From: Gracilibacillus orientalis
Lineage (GTDB): Bacteria > Bacillota > Bacilli > Bacillales > Amphibacillaceae
Assembly (NCBI RefSeq): GCF_900114645.1
Contig: NZ_FOTR01000003.1
Coordinates: 62,001 to 126,000 of the forward strand
DNA: 64,000 nucleotides
Direction of reading: 5' to 3'
A program made the translations under genes and the position numbers. The notes under the pieces are model-generated. The model saw only the letters and a program-made list of their open reading frames with translations, did not search any database and was not told the origin of the DNA. Below, piece by piece: positions 29,541 through 37,835 of this stretch. How positions within the stretch are numbered: the first letter of the stretch is position 1; every line of letters starts with the position of its first letter.

Positions 29541-29695
29541 ACCTCTTCGCCTTCTATGAAGTTCGTGTTTTTCAGGGTTAGGAATTTGCCTCCGACTTCC
29601 TCCAGATTTTAGGTCACCCTAAACAACACCCTTGTCCTAATACTGCCTTCCCTGCTCGGGACTTTAACCCCATAGTTTAAATGTATGCCCGGCAC
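29541..29695 (-). mobile_element. 5' remnant of a group II intron, probably class C
   Basis: The minus strand begins GTGCCGGGCATACATTTAAA, continues with GGGGTTAAAGTCCCGAGCAG, GGGAAGGCAGTATTAGGACA and GGAGGAAGTCGGAGGCAAAT, and then AACACGAACTTCATAGAAGG. This succession is that of domain I of bacterial group II introns as I remember them. No reverse transcriptase, domain V or domain VI is present. It starts four bases after the T-tract of the terminator at 29704-29732, the typical insertion site of class C introns. The junction with the pseudogene (about 29530-29545) is approximate. Confidence 0.6.
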
Positions 29696-29703
29696 ATGTA
29701 AAA

Positions 29704-29732
29704 AACACGAACATCACTTTGATGTTCGTGTT
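29704..29732 (-). terminator. terminator of the CAP-domain gene
   Basis: 13-bp stem AACACGAACATCA/TGATGTTCGTGTT with a very short loop, followed on the minus strand by TTTTTTAC. It doubles as the probable intron target. Confidence 0.9.
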
Positions 29733-29762
29733 ATCTCACAAATCAAATATTTCTGGTTCAGT

Positions 29763-30503
29763 TTATTTCTTAATAAAAAGCTGAGTCCAATAGTTCCCAT
29801 CAGAAGTAAAGCCGACACCAATATGAGTAACCTCAGGGTCTAACAGGTTCTTACGGTGCCCTTTACTATCCAGCCAGGCTTGTACGACTTCTTCTGCCGA
29901 CTTCTGGCCAGCTGCAATATTCTCAGAAGATTTTGAATAGTCAATACCAAACTGTTGTAACATATCAGAATGAGACCCATATGTTGGCGAAGTATGAGAA
30001 AAATAATTATTCTTTGCCATATCTTCAGACTTTTTCTGTGCTGCATTTCCTAACTCATGGTTGAATTTTAAAGTTCCGGCACCATTTTCACTACGTGCCT
30101 GATTCGTTAACTCGACCACTTTTTGTCTTAGCCCATCTAACGATTCTCTGTCAAATGATTGGGGCTCTTCATTTTGATCTACATAATTCTCATTTTGTTG
30201 CTCTGTTTGTTGATTATTCTCAGTTGTCTGCTGTTTTTGTTGTGTGGTTTGTTGCTGATTTTCTCCATTATTGCGCTCTTCCTGACCAAACCACTCACCT
30301 GGGTTAGCATCTTCAAAAATATTTTGCTCTCGACCAGGATTAACTGGGATTTCGTTATCGTCTCCTCTATTTTGTTGATTTCCACCAAAACCAACATTCT
30401 CTGGTTCAATGTTTTGATCTTCCGGCTCTAATGAAGACTCATTACAGCCAACCATTAAACCAATCATTAAAAACAGGACTAAATAAACCATATGTTTGTA
30501 CAT
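29763..30503 (-). CDS. CAP/SCP-domain lipoprotein (YkwD-like)
   Basis: A 246-residue secreted lipoprotein. Signal peptide with lipobox LMVGC (Cys20), then a disordered Glu/Gln/Asn-rich linker (about residues 21-120), then a CAP domain: LRQKVVELTNQARSENG, the metal-site His residues in FNHELG and YFSHTSPTYG, SENIAAGQKSAEEVVQAWLD and HRKNLLDPEVTHIGVGF. Bacterial CAP proteins such as YkwD are cell-surface proteins of unclear function. SD GAGGTGA supports this start. Single gene with its own terminator. Confidence 0.85.
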   Translation of the reverse strand: MYKHMVYLVLFLMIGLMVGCNESSLEPEDQNIEPENVGFGGNQQNRGDDNEIPVNPGREQNIFEDANPGEWFGQEERNNGENQQQTTQQKQQTTENNQQTEQQNENYVDQNEEPQSFDRESLDGLRQKVVELTNQARSENGAGTLKFNHELGNAAQKKSEDMAKNNYFSHTSPTYGSHSDMLQQFGIDYSKSSENIAAGQKSAEEVVQAWLDSKGHRKNLLDPEVTHIGVGFTSDGNYWTQLFIKK

Positions 30504-30563
30504 ATATAATCACCTCAAGGAATTTTTTTACCTGTAGGTTTACTATGTACGAAACATATTTAT

Positions 30564-31547
30564 TTATTCGTCCCATTCACTTAAGTTTATAACCCTGTTT
30601 TCACGAATCGATTTTTGGGCTGCCAATGCGACTTTAAAGGAATGCCAGCCATCCTCATAATCTGAAAGAATTTTAGAGCGATCACCGGTTTTTACAGCAT
30701 GCAGAAACGCTTCATTTTCCCTTTTATAAGGATTTTGCCTTGCAATATATTTCTCTAATTTAACAGGCGTTTTCTTTTCAATATGACCCATTTGCCATTC
30801 AATAATCCCTTGGTCTGTATATGCTTCAATACCCACATCTCCACTCCCGCCTGGCAAAACAGATGTATTCGATATTTGGACTAACAAACCATTTTCTAAT
30901 GTTAACGTGAACAACCCGACATCCCCTACAGTTATGGATGGATCTTTTTTTGCAGTAACTGCATTGCTCTCTTGTGCATAGACAGACTTCACCTCACCAA
31001 ATAAAAAGCGAATTAAATCAACGATATGGGTTGTCTGCTCATTAAATTGTCCACCTGATTGCGCTTGGTTTTTCCACCAGTAAACACCAGGCATAGAACC
31101 CATCCATTTTCCCAAAACTGTACCTACATCAGATTCTTTCAGCATCTCCTGAAATCTCTTCACCGTATCAGCATAACGAAAATGGTATCCAACTGCTGTA
31201 AGATGATTTTTTTCGATTACTTTTTTTCTTACTTGCCGCACTTTATCTTCATCGACTCCTAATGGTTTCTCTACTAAAAAGGGGATGTTGTGTTCCATTA
31301 GGATTTCTTCATAATTTTCGTGAGCCATTGGAGGGACACAAATATACACGGCATCTAATCGTTCATAAGCTAGCATTGATTCTAGATTCTGATAACCGGT
31401 TGTTTCATAATACCTTTCAGCAAAATGCTCTGCTTTCTCCTGGCTCGAGCCAACAAATCCTACGATTTTCACATTTTCAATTCCCTGTAAAATATCCGCA
31501 TGATGCTTCGTAAATCCGCCAGTACCGATGAATCCAACTCGAATCAT
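30564..31547 (-). CDS. Gfo/Idh/MocA family oxidoreductase
   Basis: A 327-residue NAD(P)-dependent dehydrogenase. The Rossmann motif GFIGTGGFTKHHADIL opens the protein, the conserved FLVEKPLGVDEDKV holds the catalytic-region Lys, and a substrate domain follows (GQFNEQTTHIVDLIRFLFG). Family members oxidise sugars, inositols or sugar-nucleotides. The substrate is unknown. It is 67 bases downstream of the MATE transporter gene and probably co-transcribed with GT2-MATE. Confidence 0.88.
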   Translation of the reverse strand: MIRVGFIGTGGFTKHHADILQGIENVKIVGFVGSSQEKAEHFAERYYETTGYQNLESMLAYERLDAVYICVPPMAHENYEEILMEHNIPFLVEKPLGVDEDKVRQVRKKVIEKNHLTAVGYHFRYADTVKRFQEMLKESDVGTVLGKWMGSMPGVYWWKNQAQSGGQFNEQTTHIVDLIRFLFGEVKSVYAQESNAVTAKKDPSITVGDVGLFTLTLENGLLVQISNTSVLPGGSGDVGIEAYTDQGIIEWQMGHIEKKTPVKLEKYIARQNPYKRENEAFLHAVKTGDRSKILSDYEDGWHSFKVALAAQKSIRENRVINLSEWDE

Positions 31548-31614
31548 TTACATTCACTCCTTCTCCTGAAATTAAACGGTTACATTTTATGTGACCTCCC
31601 GTATCGGAGGTGCC

Positions 31615-32949
31615 TTAGGAAAAGATACGTTTGTCACGCCACTTTCCAAAGCGATAATATAAAAAGGCTATTACACTGCTTAACATAAAGCTTACACCAA
31701 TTCCGTAACCAATGCCATCTTCCCCCATTTTTTCGGAGAAAAGATATGCTAATGGATAACGAAGCGCCCAAAAGGAAAGTAGGTTTAATATCAAAATCTG
31801 ATACATTGCCCCTGAAGCCCTGACAATCCCGTTCAAGACGAAATTAATTCCCAGAAATGGATAAAAGAAGGCAATAATTATTAAATATTTGGCACCAAAC
31901 TGTACCGCTGCTTCTTCTTGGATAAATAGGCTGATACCAAACTCAGCAAACAAAACAATTAAACCGGCAAATAGAAGCATCATCACGGTATTGTAGATCA
32001 CACTGTACGTTGCGATTTGTTTGACGCGGTCCCATTTGCCCACACCAATATTCTGACCGGCCATACTATTAACAGTGGCGCCCAGCGCATGTGCCGGCAG
32101 TAAAAACAGACTGTCTAAACGCTGTGCAGCACTGTAACCAGCAACAGCCGCTTCACCGTGTGATGTAACAACACTCATAATGGCTGCAGCACCTGCAGAA
32201 ATAACAGCCATTTGCAAACCGGACGGAATTCCGAGATTAAGAATCAACTTTACTTCTGACCATAATGGTAATGTCGGCCATTTCAACGGTATAATTTTCT
32301 TTTTGATTACAAACATAACACCATAAACAAAAGAAAAACCTTGTGATAAAATGGTTGCAACGGCTGCACCTTGTACACCGAGGTCAAGTACAGAAATAAA
32401 CAACGGATCAAGCCCGATATTTAACAGAACCGCAATCGCAACAAATTGTAATGGTGTTTTACTGTCTCCCACAGCACGTAAAGCTGTGCTGATAAAGTTG
32501 TAACCTACTAAGAAGAGAATCCCTATCGCATTAATACGCAAATAGGCTATTGCTTCTGGCATCATTGTGTCCGGTGTTCCTAGCAATAACAAAATTGGTC
32601 GGGCGAAAATAAAGCCCAATATACCCATGACAATAGCTAAAGCTGACAGTGTCACGACAAAAGCATTCACATAGGTTTGGACTCCTTCTTCATTCCCCTT
32701 TCCTTTTTGTTGGGATAATACCGTTAACGTCGTATTATTGATTCCGATAATAAAGGCGAGTACAGTAAAAATAACAGTTCCTGCTATATTTACCGCTCCT
32801 AATGCGTTTGCTCCAATAAGATTCCCCACCCACAAGCTATCAATAAATTGATAAGAGACCTGCAAGAGCTGGGCCAACATAATGGGAGAAGAAAAGTAAA
32901 ACAGATCTACCCATATATTCCCATTGGTGAAATCACGGTGTCTACTCAA
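31615..32949 (-). CDS. MATE family efflux transporter
   Basis: A 444-residue, 12-helix membrane protein of the MATE superfamily (drug/Na+ antiport). Marks are NIWVDLFYFSSPIMLAQLLQ, FIDSLWVGNLIGANALGAVN, the repeated half beginning about residue 230, and GQNIGVGKWDRVKQIATYSV. The start is TTG with AGGGGG upstream. It lies 11 bases after the GT2 gene, so these two form one unit. The transported compound is unknown. Confidence 0.9.
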   Translation of the reverse strand: MSRHRDFTNGNIWVDLFYFSSPIMLAQLLQVSYQFIDSLWVGNLIGANALGAVNIAGTVIFTVLAFIIGINNTTLTVLSQQKGKGNEEGVQTYVNAFVVTLSALAIVMGILGFIFARPILLLLGTPDTMMPEAIAYLRINAIGILFLVGYNFISTALRAVGDSKTPLQFVAIAVLLNIGLDPLFISVLDLGVQGAAVATILSQGFSFVYGVMFVIKKKIIPLKWPTLPLWSEVKLILNLGIPSGLQMAVISAGAAAIMSVVTSHGEAAVAGYSAAQRLDSLFLLPAHALGATVNSMAGQNIGVGKWDRVKQIATYSVIYNTVMMLLFAGLIVLFAEFGISLFIQEEAAVQFGAKYLIIIAFFYPFLGINFVLNGIVRASGAMYQILILNLLSFWALRYPLAYLFSEKMGEDGIGYGIGVSFMLSSVIAFLYYRFGKWRDKRIFS

Positions 32950-32960
32950 GAAAAATCCCC

Positions 32961-33773
32961 CTAGCTTCCAAGTCTTGATTCAGGCATCGTCACGCCATCC
33001 CAAATCCGTTCACTTGGTGCCTCTCTTCTCTTCACATCTGGTTCTTCTAATAATAAATAAAAATTTTTGGTAGGCAAGTCTCCTAATTGATGTTTAGCAC
33101 TAAGCCGGTCTAAATAATAACGCATGTTATCAAGTTTCTTTGACTGATTATTTCCTGACTCTGAAAACTCATATAGGACACTTGCTACTGGCACTCTTTT
33201 AATCCGATGCTTTTCTGCCACCCGTAGAAAGAAATCCCAATCCCAATAGTTACGGACATTTTCGTCGAAAAGGCCAATTTCCTTATGTATTGATTTGTGA
33301 TAAATACTGCCAGATGGTACATAAGTGGAATACTTTCTCATAGCTTCGACATCACAGTGATAGGCAAATAAGTAATGATCAATTGGCATTCTTTTCTCAC
33401 TGGTTTCGTAATAATTAACAATTTCCACATCAGAATATACGAGATCAGCACCTCCCATCTGCTCAATCATCGTTTCTAAATGTGTAGGTAATGGCAAATC
33501 ATCATCATCCATTAACATAATTAAGTCTCCATTTGCTTTTTCAATTCCCTTATTTCTTGCATATACATGATAACGATTTTCTGGTAAATCGATGATGGTT
33601 GTATCTAATTCAGGATATAATTCAGCCACATCGTTGATTTTTTCACCCGCATCATTAATAATAATCACTTCAAATTCTTGATAAGATTGCTTGACAAGTG
33701 CTGCTAATAACTCTGCAAGTGCTACCCTACGATTATAAGTTGTTATGATAATTGACACGTTTTCTTTAGACAT
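32961..33773 (-). CDS. family 2 glycosyltransferase
   Basis: A 270-residue GT-A fold glycosyltransferase: VSIIITTYNRRVALAELL, EVIIINDAG, the DXD-type metal motif in LIMLMDDDDLPLPTHL, and the acceptor-side FFLRVAEKHRIKR with an YWDWDFF motif preceding it. No membrane segment, so it is cytoplasmic or peripheral. AAGGGG seven bases before ATG. Placed upstream of MATE; a joint export function is possible but not shown. Confidence 0.85.
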   Translation of the reverse strand: MSKENVSIIITTYNRRVALAELLAALVKQSYQEFEVIIINDAGEKINDVAELYPELDTTIIDLPENRYHVYARNKGIEKANGDLIMLMDDDDLPLPTHLETMIEQMGGADLVYSDVEIVNYYETSEKRMPIDHYLFAYHCDVEAMRKYSTYVPSGSIYHKSIHKEIGLFDENVRNYWDWDFFLRVAEKHRIKRVPVASVLYEFSESGNNQSKKLDNMRYYLDRLSAKHQLGDLPTKNFYLLLEEPDVKRREAPSERIWDGVTMPESRLGS

Positions 33774-34097
33774 TTGTAAACCCCTTAATAAAATTCTTTA
33801 AAAGTATGTAAACTTTGTTGACATTAGCCATGACAAAGTTAAAATTATGGCATATAGTAAAGACATACTCTACTTCATAACTCTACTACCTTTACTATTT
33901 CCTTAATTATATATCAATTTATGATATCAGCGAAATCATCCATTTCATTCATATTAAATATATTTCAAAATTTATACAATTCAAACACAATTCGAATAAA
34001 ATGACATGATCCTTTTTTGTATAACATATAACAAAATTGGTAATACTTTTCTTACATTCAATATGCTTATGAATTAAACAATTAGGAGGCTAATCCA

Positions 34098-34322
34098 ATG
34101 GCTTTTTTACGAGAAGCAGTTGAAAAACAAAAAGTTTATTTAATTCAACAGTTGATGGCCAAGGGTATTGTGGATAAGAATAATCAAGAGCTTTACAACA
34201 AACCAATTAGCGAAATTGTCAATGATTATGAAAAATTTTGTCTGGAATTCGAAAAGCAAAACGCCTTGAAATTCACTCGTTATAATCCCGAAAGAAAAGA
34301 AGAGAAGCCCAATGTCCACTAG
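34098..34322 (+). CDS. FbpA-like small basic protein
   Basis: A 74-residue charged protein. FLREAVEKQKVYLIQQLMAK and LYNKPISEIVNDYEKF match the pattern of Fur-regulated basic protein A (FbpA) of B. subtilis, which helps the iron-sparing response. I see no clear Fur box upstream, so iron control is unproven. SD AGGAGG is well placed. The gene's last codons are part of the terminator stem at 34297-34334. The 320-base region upstream (33774-34097) shows nothing else. Confidence 0.6.
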   Translation: MAFLREAVEKQKVYLIQQLMAKGIVDKNNQELYNKPISEIVNDYEKFCLEFEKQNALKFTRYNPERKEEKPNVH

Positions 34323-34338
34323 GCTTCTCTTCTTTTTT
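34297..34338 (+). terminator. terminator overlapping the end of the FbpA-like gene
   Basis: 13-bp stem AAGAAGAGAAGCC (34297-34309) with its complement (34322-34334), then TTTT. The stop codon lies inside the structure. Confidence 0.9.
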
Positions 34339-34348
34339 ATAACATCAG

Positions 34349-34424
34349 AAAACATAATGATGGTTAGTGAAACAAAATTAAATGTAAGAAAACTAAAGCT
34401 TTCGCCAGTATTTGGCGATAAGCC
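34349..34424 (-). repeat. short copy of the hairpin repeat family C, likely tnrA terminator
   Basis: On the minus strand: GCGGCTTATCGCCAAATACT, then GGCGAAAGCTTTAGTTTTCT. This hairpin (34396-34424) and its TTTAGTTTTCTTA tail recur at 46681-46722. The other side of the element (GATGGTTAGTGAAA, 34354-34367) also recurs at 46849-46862. Located just after the tnrA stop, it probably terminates tnrA. Confidence 0.6.
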
Positions 34425-34434
34425 GCTTTTTTCT

Positions 34435-34761
34435 TTATCTTTCTTTTTGGATACCAAATCGAGCATTGATTTCCCCACGCAACAATTGTTTGCGCATTCT
34501 TTTTTCCTTCTTTTTCTCTTCCCTAATCATATCTTGTCTGATTTCAAAAGTTTGAACGCCCTCTTCTCGCTTATTCGCAATATCAATTAACAATTCTACA
34601 TCAGCGAAAGAGTATTTTCGATTTCCTTTTTGTGAACGTTCTGGAAATACTAATTTTCTTTCTTCGTAGTAACGAATTTGACGTTCTGATAAACCCGTCA
34701 ATTCACTCACGACACCAATGGTTATAACTTTTCGCTCTTTATAGGAAGGACTTTCTGCCAT
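34435..34761 (-). CDS. tnrA: TnrA, global nitrogen regulator (MerR family)
   Basis: A 108-residue MerR-type regulator: ITIGVVSELTGLSERQIRYY forms the winged helix, followed by YEERKLVFPERSQKGNRKYS and FADVELLIDIANKREEGVQT. The short C-terminus (QLLRGEINARFGIQK) matches the part of B. subtilis TnrA that binds feedback-inhibited glutamine synthetase, and total length is that of TnrA rather than GlnR. It is not next to glnA. ATG at 34761 has AGGTGG eight bases upstream. A perfect TnrA box sits upstream, indicating autoactivation. Confidence 0.92.
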   Translation of the reverse strand: MAESPSYKERKVITIGVVSELTGLSERQIRYYEERKLVFPERSQKGNRKYSFADVELLIDIANKREEGVQTFEIRQDMIREEKKKEKRMRKQLLRGEINARFGIQKER

Positions 34762-34810
34762 GTAATTCACCACCTAATTACGTATACCGTTGTAAGCTAA
34801 CCTTAGTAAC

Positions 34811-34862
34811 AGTATACAGTGATAACTTGGTGTTGCACAAAGTATTGTTAGATAATCTTACA
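34811..34862 (-). promoter_or_regulatory. tnrA promoter with a perfect TnrA box
   Basis: TGTTAGATAATCTTACA (34846-34862) matches TGTNANAWWWTMTNACA at all positions. An extended -10 (TGTATACT, TATACT at 34811-34816) lies downstream, putting the box centre near -50; no good -35 is present, as expected for an activator-dependent promoter. Confidence 0.85.
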
Positions 34863-34939
34863 GTAATTATCTTACAAATGCTACTACTAGCTTCATCATC
34901 ACATTTTCGTTAGTATTGAATTAAGGAGGGTGAACACAA

Positions 34940-35227
34940 ATGGAAATGTCCATTACAAAACCAGCAGCAAAATGGTTTATTAGAGAATTGGATTTAATTG
35001 AAGGAGATGCTATCCGCTTCTTTGCCAGATACGGTGGATTTGGCGGTGTACATAAAGGTTTTTCCCTTGCGTTGGATAACGTAGAACCCAACAACCCTGG
35101 AGCCGAAGTAACAGAGGAAGGGATTCACTTCTTTGTCGAAGAATCAGACATCTGGTACTTCGACGAGAAAAACTTCCATATTAAATATTCAAGAAAGTAC
35201 GACGAAATCGAATATATCATCGACTAA
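34940..35227 (+). CDS. HesB/IscA-like (YneR-type) protein without cysteines
   Basis: A 95-residue protein with the HesB/IscA fold signature (MSITKPAAKWFIRELDLIEG, FFARYGGFGGVHKGFSLAL, VEPNNPG, FFVEESDIWYFD). It contains no cysteine at all, so it cannot hold an Fe-S cluster in the way IscA/SufA do. B. subtilis YneR is similar. Its function is unknown. AAGGAGGGTG lies before the ATG. It is divergent from tnrA and ends at the bidirectional terminator at 35330. Confidence 0.8.
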   Translation: MEMSITKPAAKWFIRELDLIEGDAIRFFARYGGFGGVHKGFSLALDNVEPNNPGAEVTEEGIHFFVEESDIWYFDEKNFHIKYSRKYDEIEYIID

Positions 35228-35329
35228 TCCGGGACATTTCACTGCACTCTATTTAAAACAGAAAGTGGTTGAAATATTCTTTTTTTTCCGTATGCAAATC
35301 CATGTGTACAGTTTTATATTTCTTTTCTT

Positions 35330-35369
35330 AAAAAAGCCGGGTGCTGATCATTCAGCACTCGGCTTTTTT
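35330..35369. terminator. bidirectional terminator
   Basis: AAAAAAGCCGGGTGCTGA and its near-complement around a six-base loop, with A and T runs on both sides, shared by the HesB-like gene and the convergent GH43 gene. Confidence 0.9.
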
Positions 35370-35370
35370 C

Positions 35371-36531
35371 TTATTTCAACCTAATTTTCGCTTTTGCTTT
35401 ATAGTTAGAAAAATCTAGTTGATAACCTGGTTCACCGAAGTAAGGGAAACCGTCTTTTGTCCAGAACAGGCGTTGAATACGTGCATGCCGATTATGATCA
35501 TATAATGGATTCTCTGTATTAAACCCTTTATATGGGCGAGCATGGTAAACTAAAAGCTCGTAACCATCCTCATCAACACTAAAACTGTTATGGCCCGGTC
35601 CATACTCCCTCGTGTTATCACTGGAAACAAGCACAGGAACCTGCTTTTTCGTCCAAGAGCTTGGATCTAATAAATCACTATTTACGTCGGCATGTAATAA
35701 TCCCATCGCATAGTTTTCATCTGTAGCACTCGCAGAAAAGCCTATGAAAATCTTCTTATCATCTTTAATCATAGCAGGACCTTCATTCACATCAAAACCA
35801 ATTACTTCCCAATCATATTCTGGAGTGGATAAGAGAACTTGCTTCTTAATCGTCCAAGGATTCTCCATCTCAGCGATATAAAGGTTCGAAATTTGATCAT
35901 TATCCACCTTTTGCGCCCACACCAAATACCGCTTTCCTTGATGTTCGAATGTTGTTGCATCTAAAGAGAAACTTTGAAATTCCGTATTAACTTGTCCTTT
36001 CTCCACCCATTCACCTTCTAATGGGTTTTCTGCATCACATTCTAAGACATACGGATGAATTGCCCAAACATCATCTTTGTCTCCAGCAGCAACATGAACA
36101 TACCATTTTCCATCAATAAAATGGATCTCTGGTGCCCAGATATGTTCAGACATTATACCTGATTCATGCTTCCACCAGATCACTTTCTCCTCTGCTTGTG
36201 GTAACTCATCAATTGTTTTGGCTCTTCTTAAGACAACACGGTCATACAAGGGGTATGAGCCTGTAAAATAATAATACCCATCTGTATGCTTATATAAATA
36301 TGGATCAGCTCGTTGTTCAATAAAAGGCTTAGGGTAATCTTTATGTTCTACCTTACCCTCAACCTCAAGATATCCTTTATCTAAAAGTTCATTTTTATCA
36401 ACAGAGTCCCAGTTTACATTAAACTCTGCGGTAATGTTATCATTCAGATCTACAAGCACTCGTTCCGGTAATTGAATGTTTTTATCTCTGGAAACATCGA
36501 TTTCGACCTCATGTATATGTTTAACATCCAT
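35371..36531 (-). CDS. GH43 glycoside hydrolase with N-terminal Ig-like domain
   Basis: A 386-residue protein. Residues 1-70 look like a bacterial Ig-like (group 4) domain; from about residue 70 a five-bladed GH43 domain follows. Its catalytic acids appear in QRADPYLYKH (base), WAPEIHFIDGKWYVH (pKa modulator) and VNEGPAMIKDD (acid). GH43 enzymes of this kind act on arabinan or arabinoxylan. There is no signal peptide, so it would work on imported oligosaccharides. ATG at 36531 has AAAGGA eight bases upstream. An AraR-like operator overlaps the -35, joining it to the arabinose regulon. Confidence 0.85.
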   Translation of the reverse strand: MDVKHIHEVEIDVSRDKNIQLPERVLVDLNDNITAEFNVNWDSVDKNELLDKGYLEVEGKVEHKDYPKPFIEQRADPYLYKHTDGYYYFTGSYPLYDRVVLRRAKTIDELPQAEEKVIWWKHESGIMSEHIWAPEIHFIDGKWYVHVAAGDKDDVWAIHPYVLECDAENPLEGEWVEKGQVNTEFQSFSLDATTFEHQGKRYLVWAQKVDNDQISNLYIAEMENPWTIKKQVLLSTPEYDWEVIGFDVNEGPAMIKDDKKIFIGFSASATDENYAMGLLHADVNSDLLDPSSWTKKQVPVLVSSDNTREYGPGHNSFSVDEDGYELLVYHARPYKGFNTENPLYDHNRHARIQRLFWTKDGFPYFGEPGYQLDFSNYKAKAKIRLK

Positions 36532-36563
36532 ATATGACATCCTTTCCATTTTCATTAATTACT

Positions 36564-36594
36564 ATTATAAACGAGTCAACTTGTACTTACAACT
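36564..36594 (-). promoter_or_regulatory. GH43 promoter with AraR-like operator
   Basis: -35 TTGTAA (36587-36592), 17-base spacer, -10 TATAAT (36564-36569). The minus-strand AGTTGTAAGTACAAGT (36579-36594) agrees with the AraR box ATTTGTACGTACAAAT at 13 of 16 positions and covers the -35. Confidence 0.6.
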
Positions 36595-36650
36595 ATACAG
36601 TTAATTTCACAAATAAAAACCTATATTAACAAACAAAAACCAACAGCATA

Positions 36651-37835
36651 TTATACTGTTGGTTCATTTGTTTCACTATTACGTTTAACAAATCGATTCA
36701 TTCTTTTCATAGCTTCATCTAATTGTTTAATGGATGTAGCGTAGGAACAACGGATATATCCCTCTCCACTTTCACCAAAAACTTGCCCCGGTACAACGGC
36801 TACTCTTTCTTCCTCTAATAATCTTTGCGCAAATTCCTCCGAGCTATATCCTGTTTCTTTTATAGACGGGAATACATAAAAAGCACCACCAGGTAAATGG
36901 CACGATAAACCCATCTCATTTAATGCCTTCACCACAAAATTTCGACGTTGGCGATAACTTGTTTTCATTTCTCTAACACTTTCATTTCCATGGCGTAACG
37001 CTTCTAACGCACCATGCTGTGCCATAGTAGGTGCACACATCATCGTGTATTGATGGATTTTTGTCATAGCTTGCATAATAGCTACAGGACCCACAGCATA
37101 ACCGAGTCGCCAACCTGTCATAGCAAAAGATTTCGAAAATCCAGAAATCACAATTGTACGCTCTTCCATTCCATCAACAGATGCGATACTGGATACCGCT
37201 TCATCATAAGCCAGTTCTGCATAGATTTCGTCAGATAAAACAATTAAGTCATGTTTTTGTACAACCTGCGCTATTTCATACAGTTCTTCCTTACTTAATA
37301 CCGAACCGGTCGGATTGTTCGGACTGCACAAAACAATTGCTTTCGTTCTTGGCGTTATCGCTGCTTCGATTTGTTCTGGTGTAACTTTAAACTCATTATC
37401 TGCTGTAGCACTTACTGATACAGACACACCACCTGCCAGCGAAATAGTAGGACTATATGAAACAAAGCACGGTTCTACAACAATCACTTCATCTCCAGCA
37501 TTCACAATTGCTCGTAAAGCTAAATCAATCGCCTGACTAGCACCTACTGTGACTAAGATTTGATCTTCCGGATTATAGGAAATAGAGAATGTTTCCCGCA
37601 AATACTTACCGATCTCTTCTCGTAATTCGATTAAACCAGCATTAGCTGTATATGCAGTATACCCTTGCTCCAAGGAATGATAACTTGCTTCTATTACATT
37701 CCAAGGTGTTACAAAATCCGGTTCCCCAACCCCTAGAGAGATAACATTCTCCATTTGAGAAGCAAGGTCAAAAAACTTCCGAATACCTGACGGCTGTAAT
37801 TCCTTCACATGGTTTGCTAAGTATGATTCACTCAT
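36651..37835 (-). CDS. alaT: class I/II aminotransferase, probable alanine transaminase AlaT
   Basis: A 394-residue fold-type I PLP enzyme: ISLGVGEPDFVTPWNV, VTVGASQAIDLALRA, CSPNNPTGSVLSKEEL, LSDEIYAELAYD, the PLP lysine in SGFSKSFAMTGWRLGY and a C-terminal RCSYATS. It overlaps the upstream Lrp-type regulator by four bases. In B. subtilis the same pair is alaR-alaT (yugG-yugH), whose aminotransferase makes alanine from pyruvate. The name is by synteny and resemblance. Confidence 0.82.
   Translation of the reverse strand: MSESYLANHVKELQPSGIRKFFDLASQMENVISLGVGEPDFVTPWNVIEASYHSLEQGYTAYTANAGLIELREEIGKYLRETFSISYNPEDQILVTVGASQAIDLALRAIVNAGDEVIVVEPCFVSYSPTISLAGGVSVSVSATADNEFKVTPEQIEAAITPRTKAIVLCSPNNPTGSVLSKEELYEIAQVVQKHDLIVLSDEIYAELAYDEAVSSIASVDGMEERTIVISGFSKSFAMTGWRLGYAVGPVAIMQAMTKIHQYTMMCAPTMAQHGALEALRHGNESVREMKTSYRQRRNFVVKALNEMGLSCHLPGGAFYVFPSIKETGYSSEEFAQRLLEEERVAVVPGQVFGESGEGYIRCSYATSIKQLDEAMKRMNRFVKRNSETNEPTV

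Noticed and set aside
33774-34097. Possible Fur or TnrA box before the FbpA-like gene and the GT2 gene
   Set aside because: No sequence resembles the Fur box, and the TGTCATGGCTAATGTCA motif at about 33818-33834 lacks the required TNACA end.
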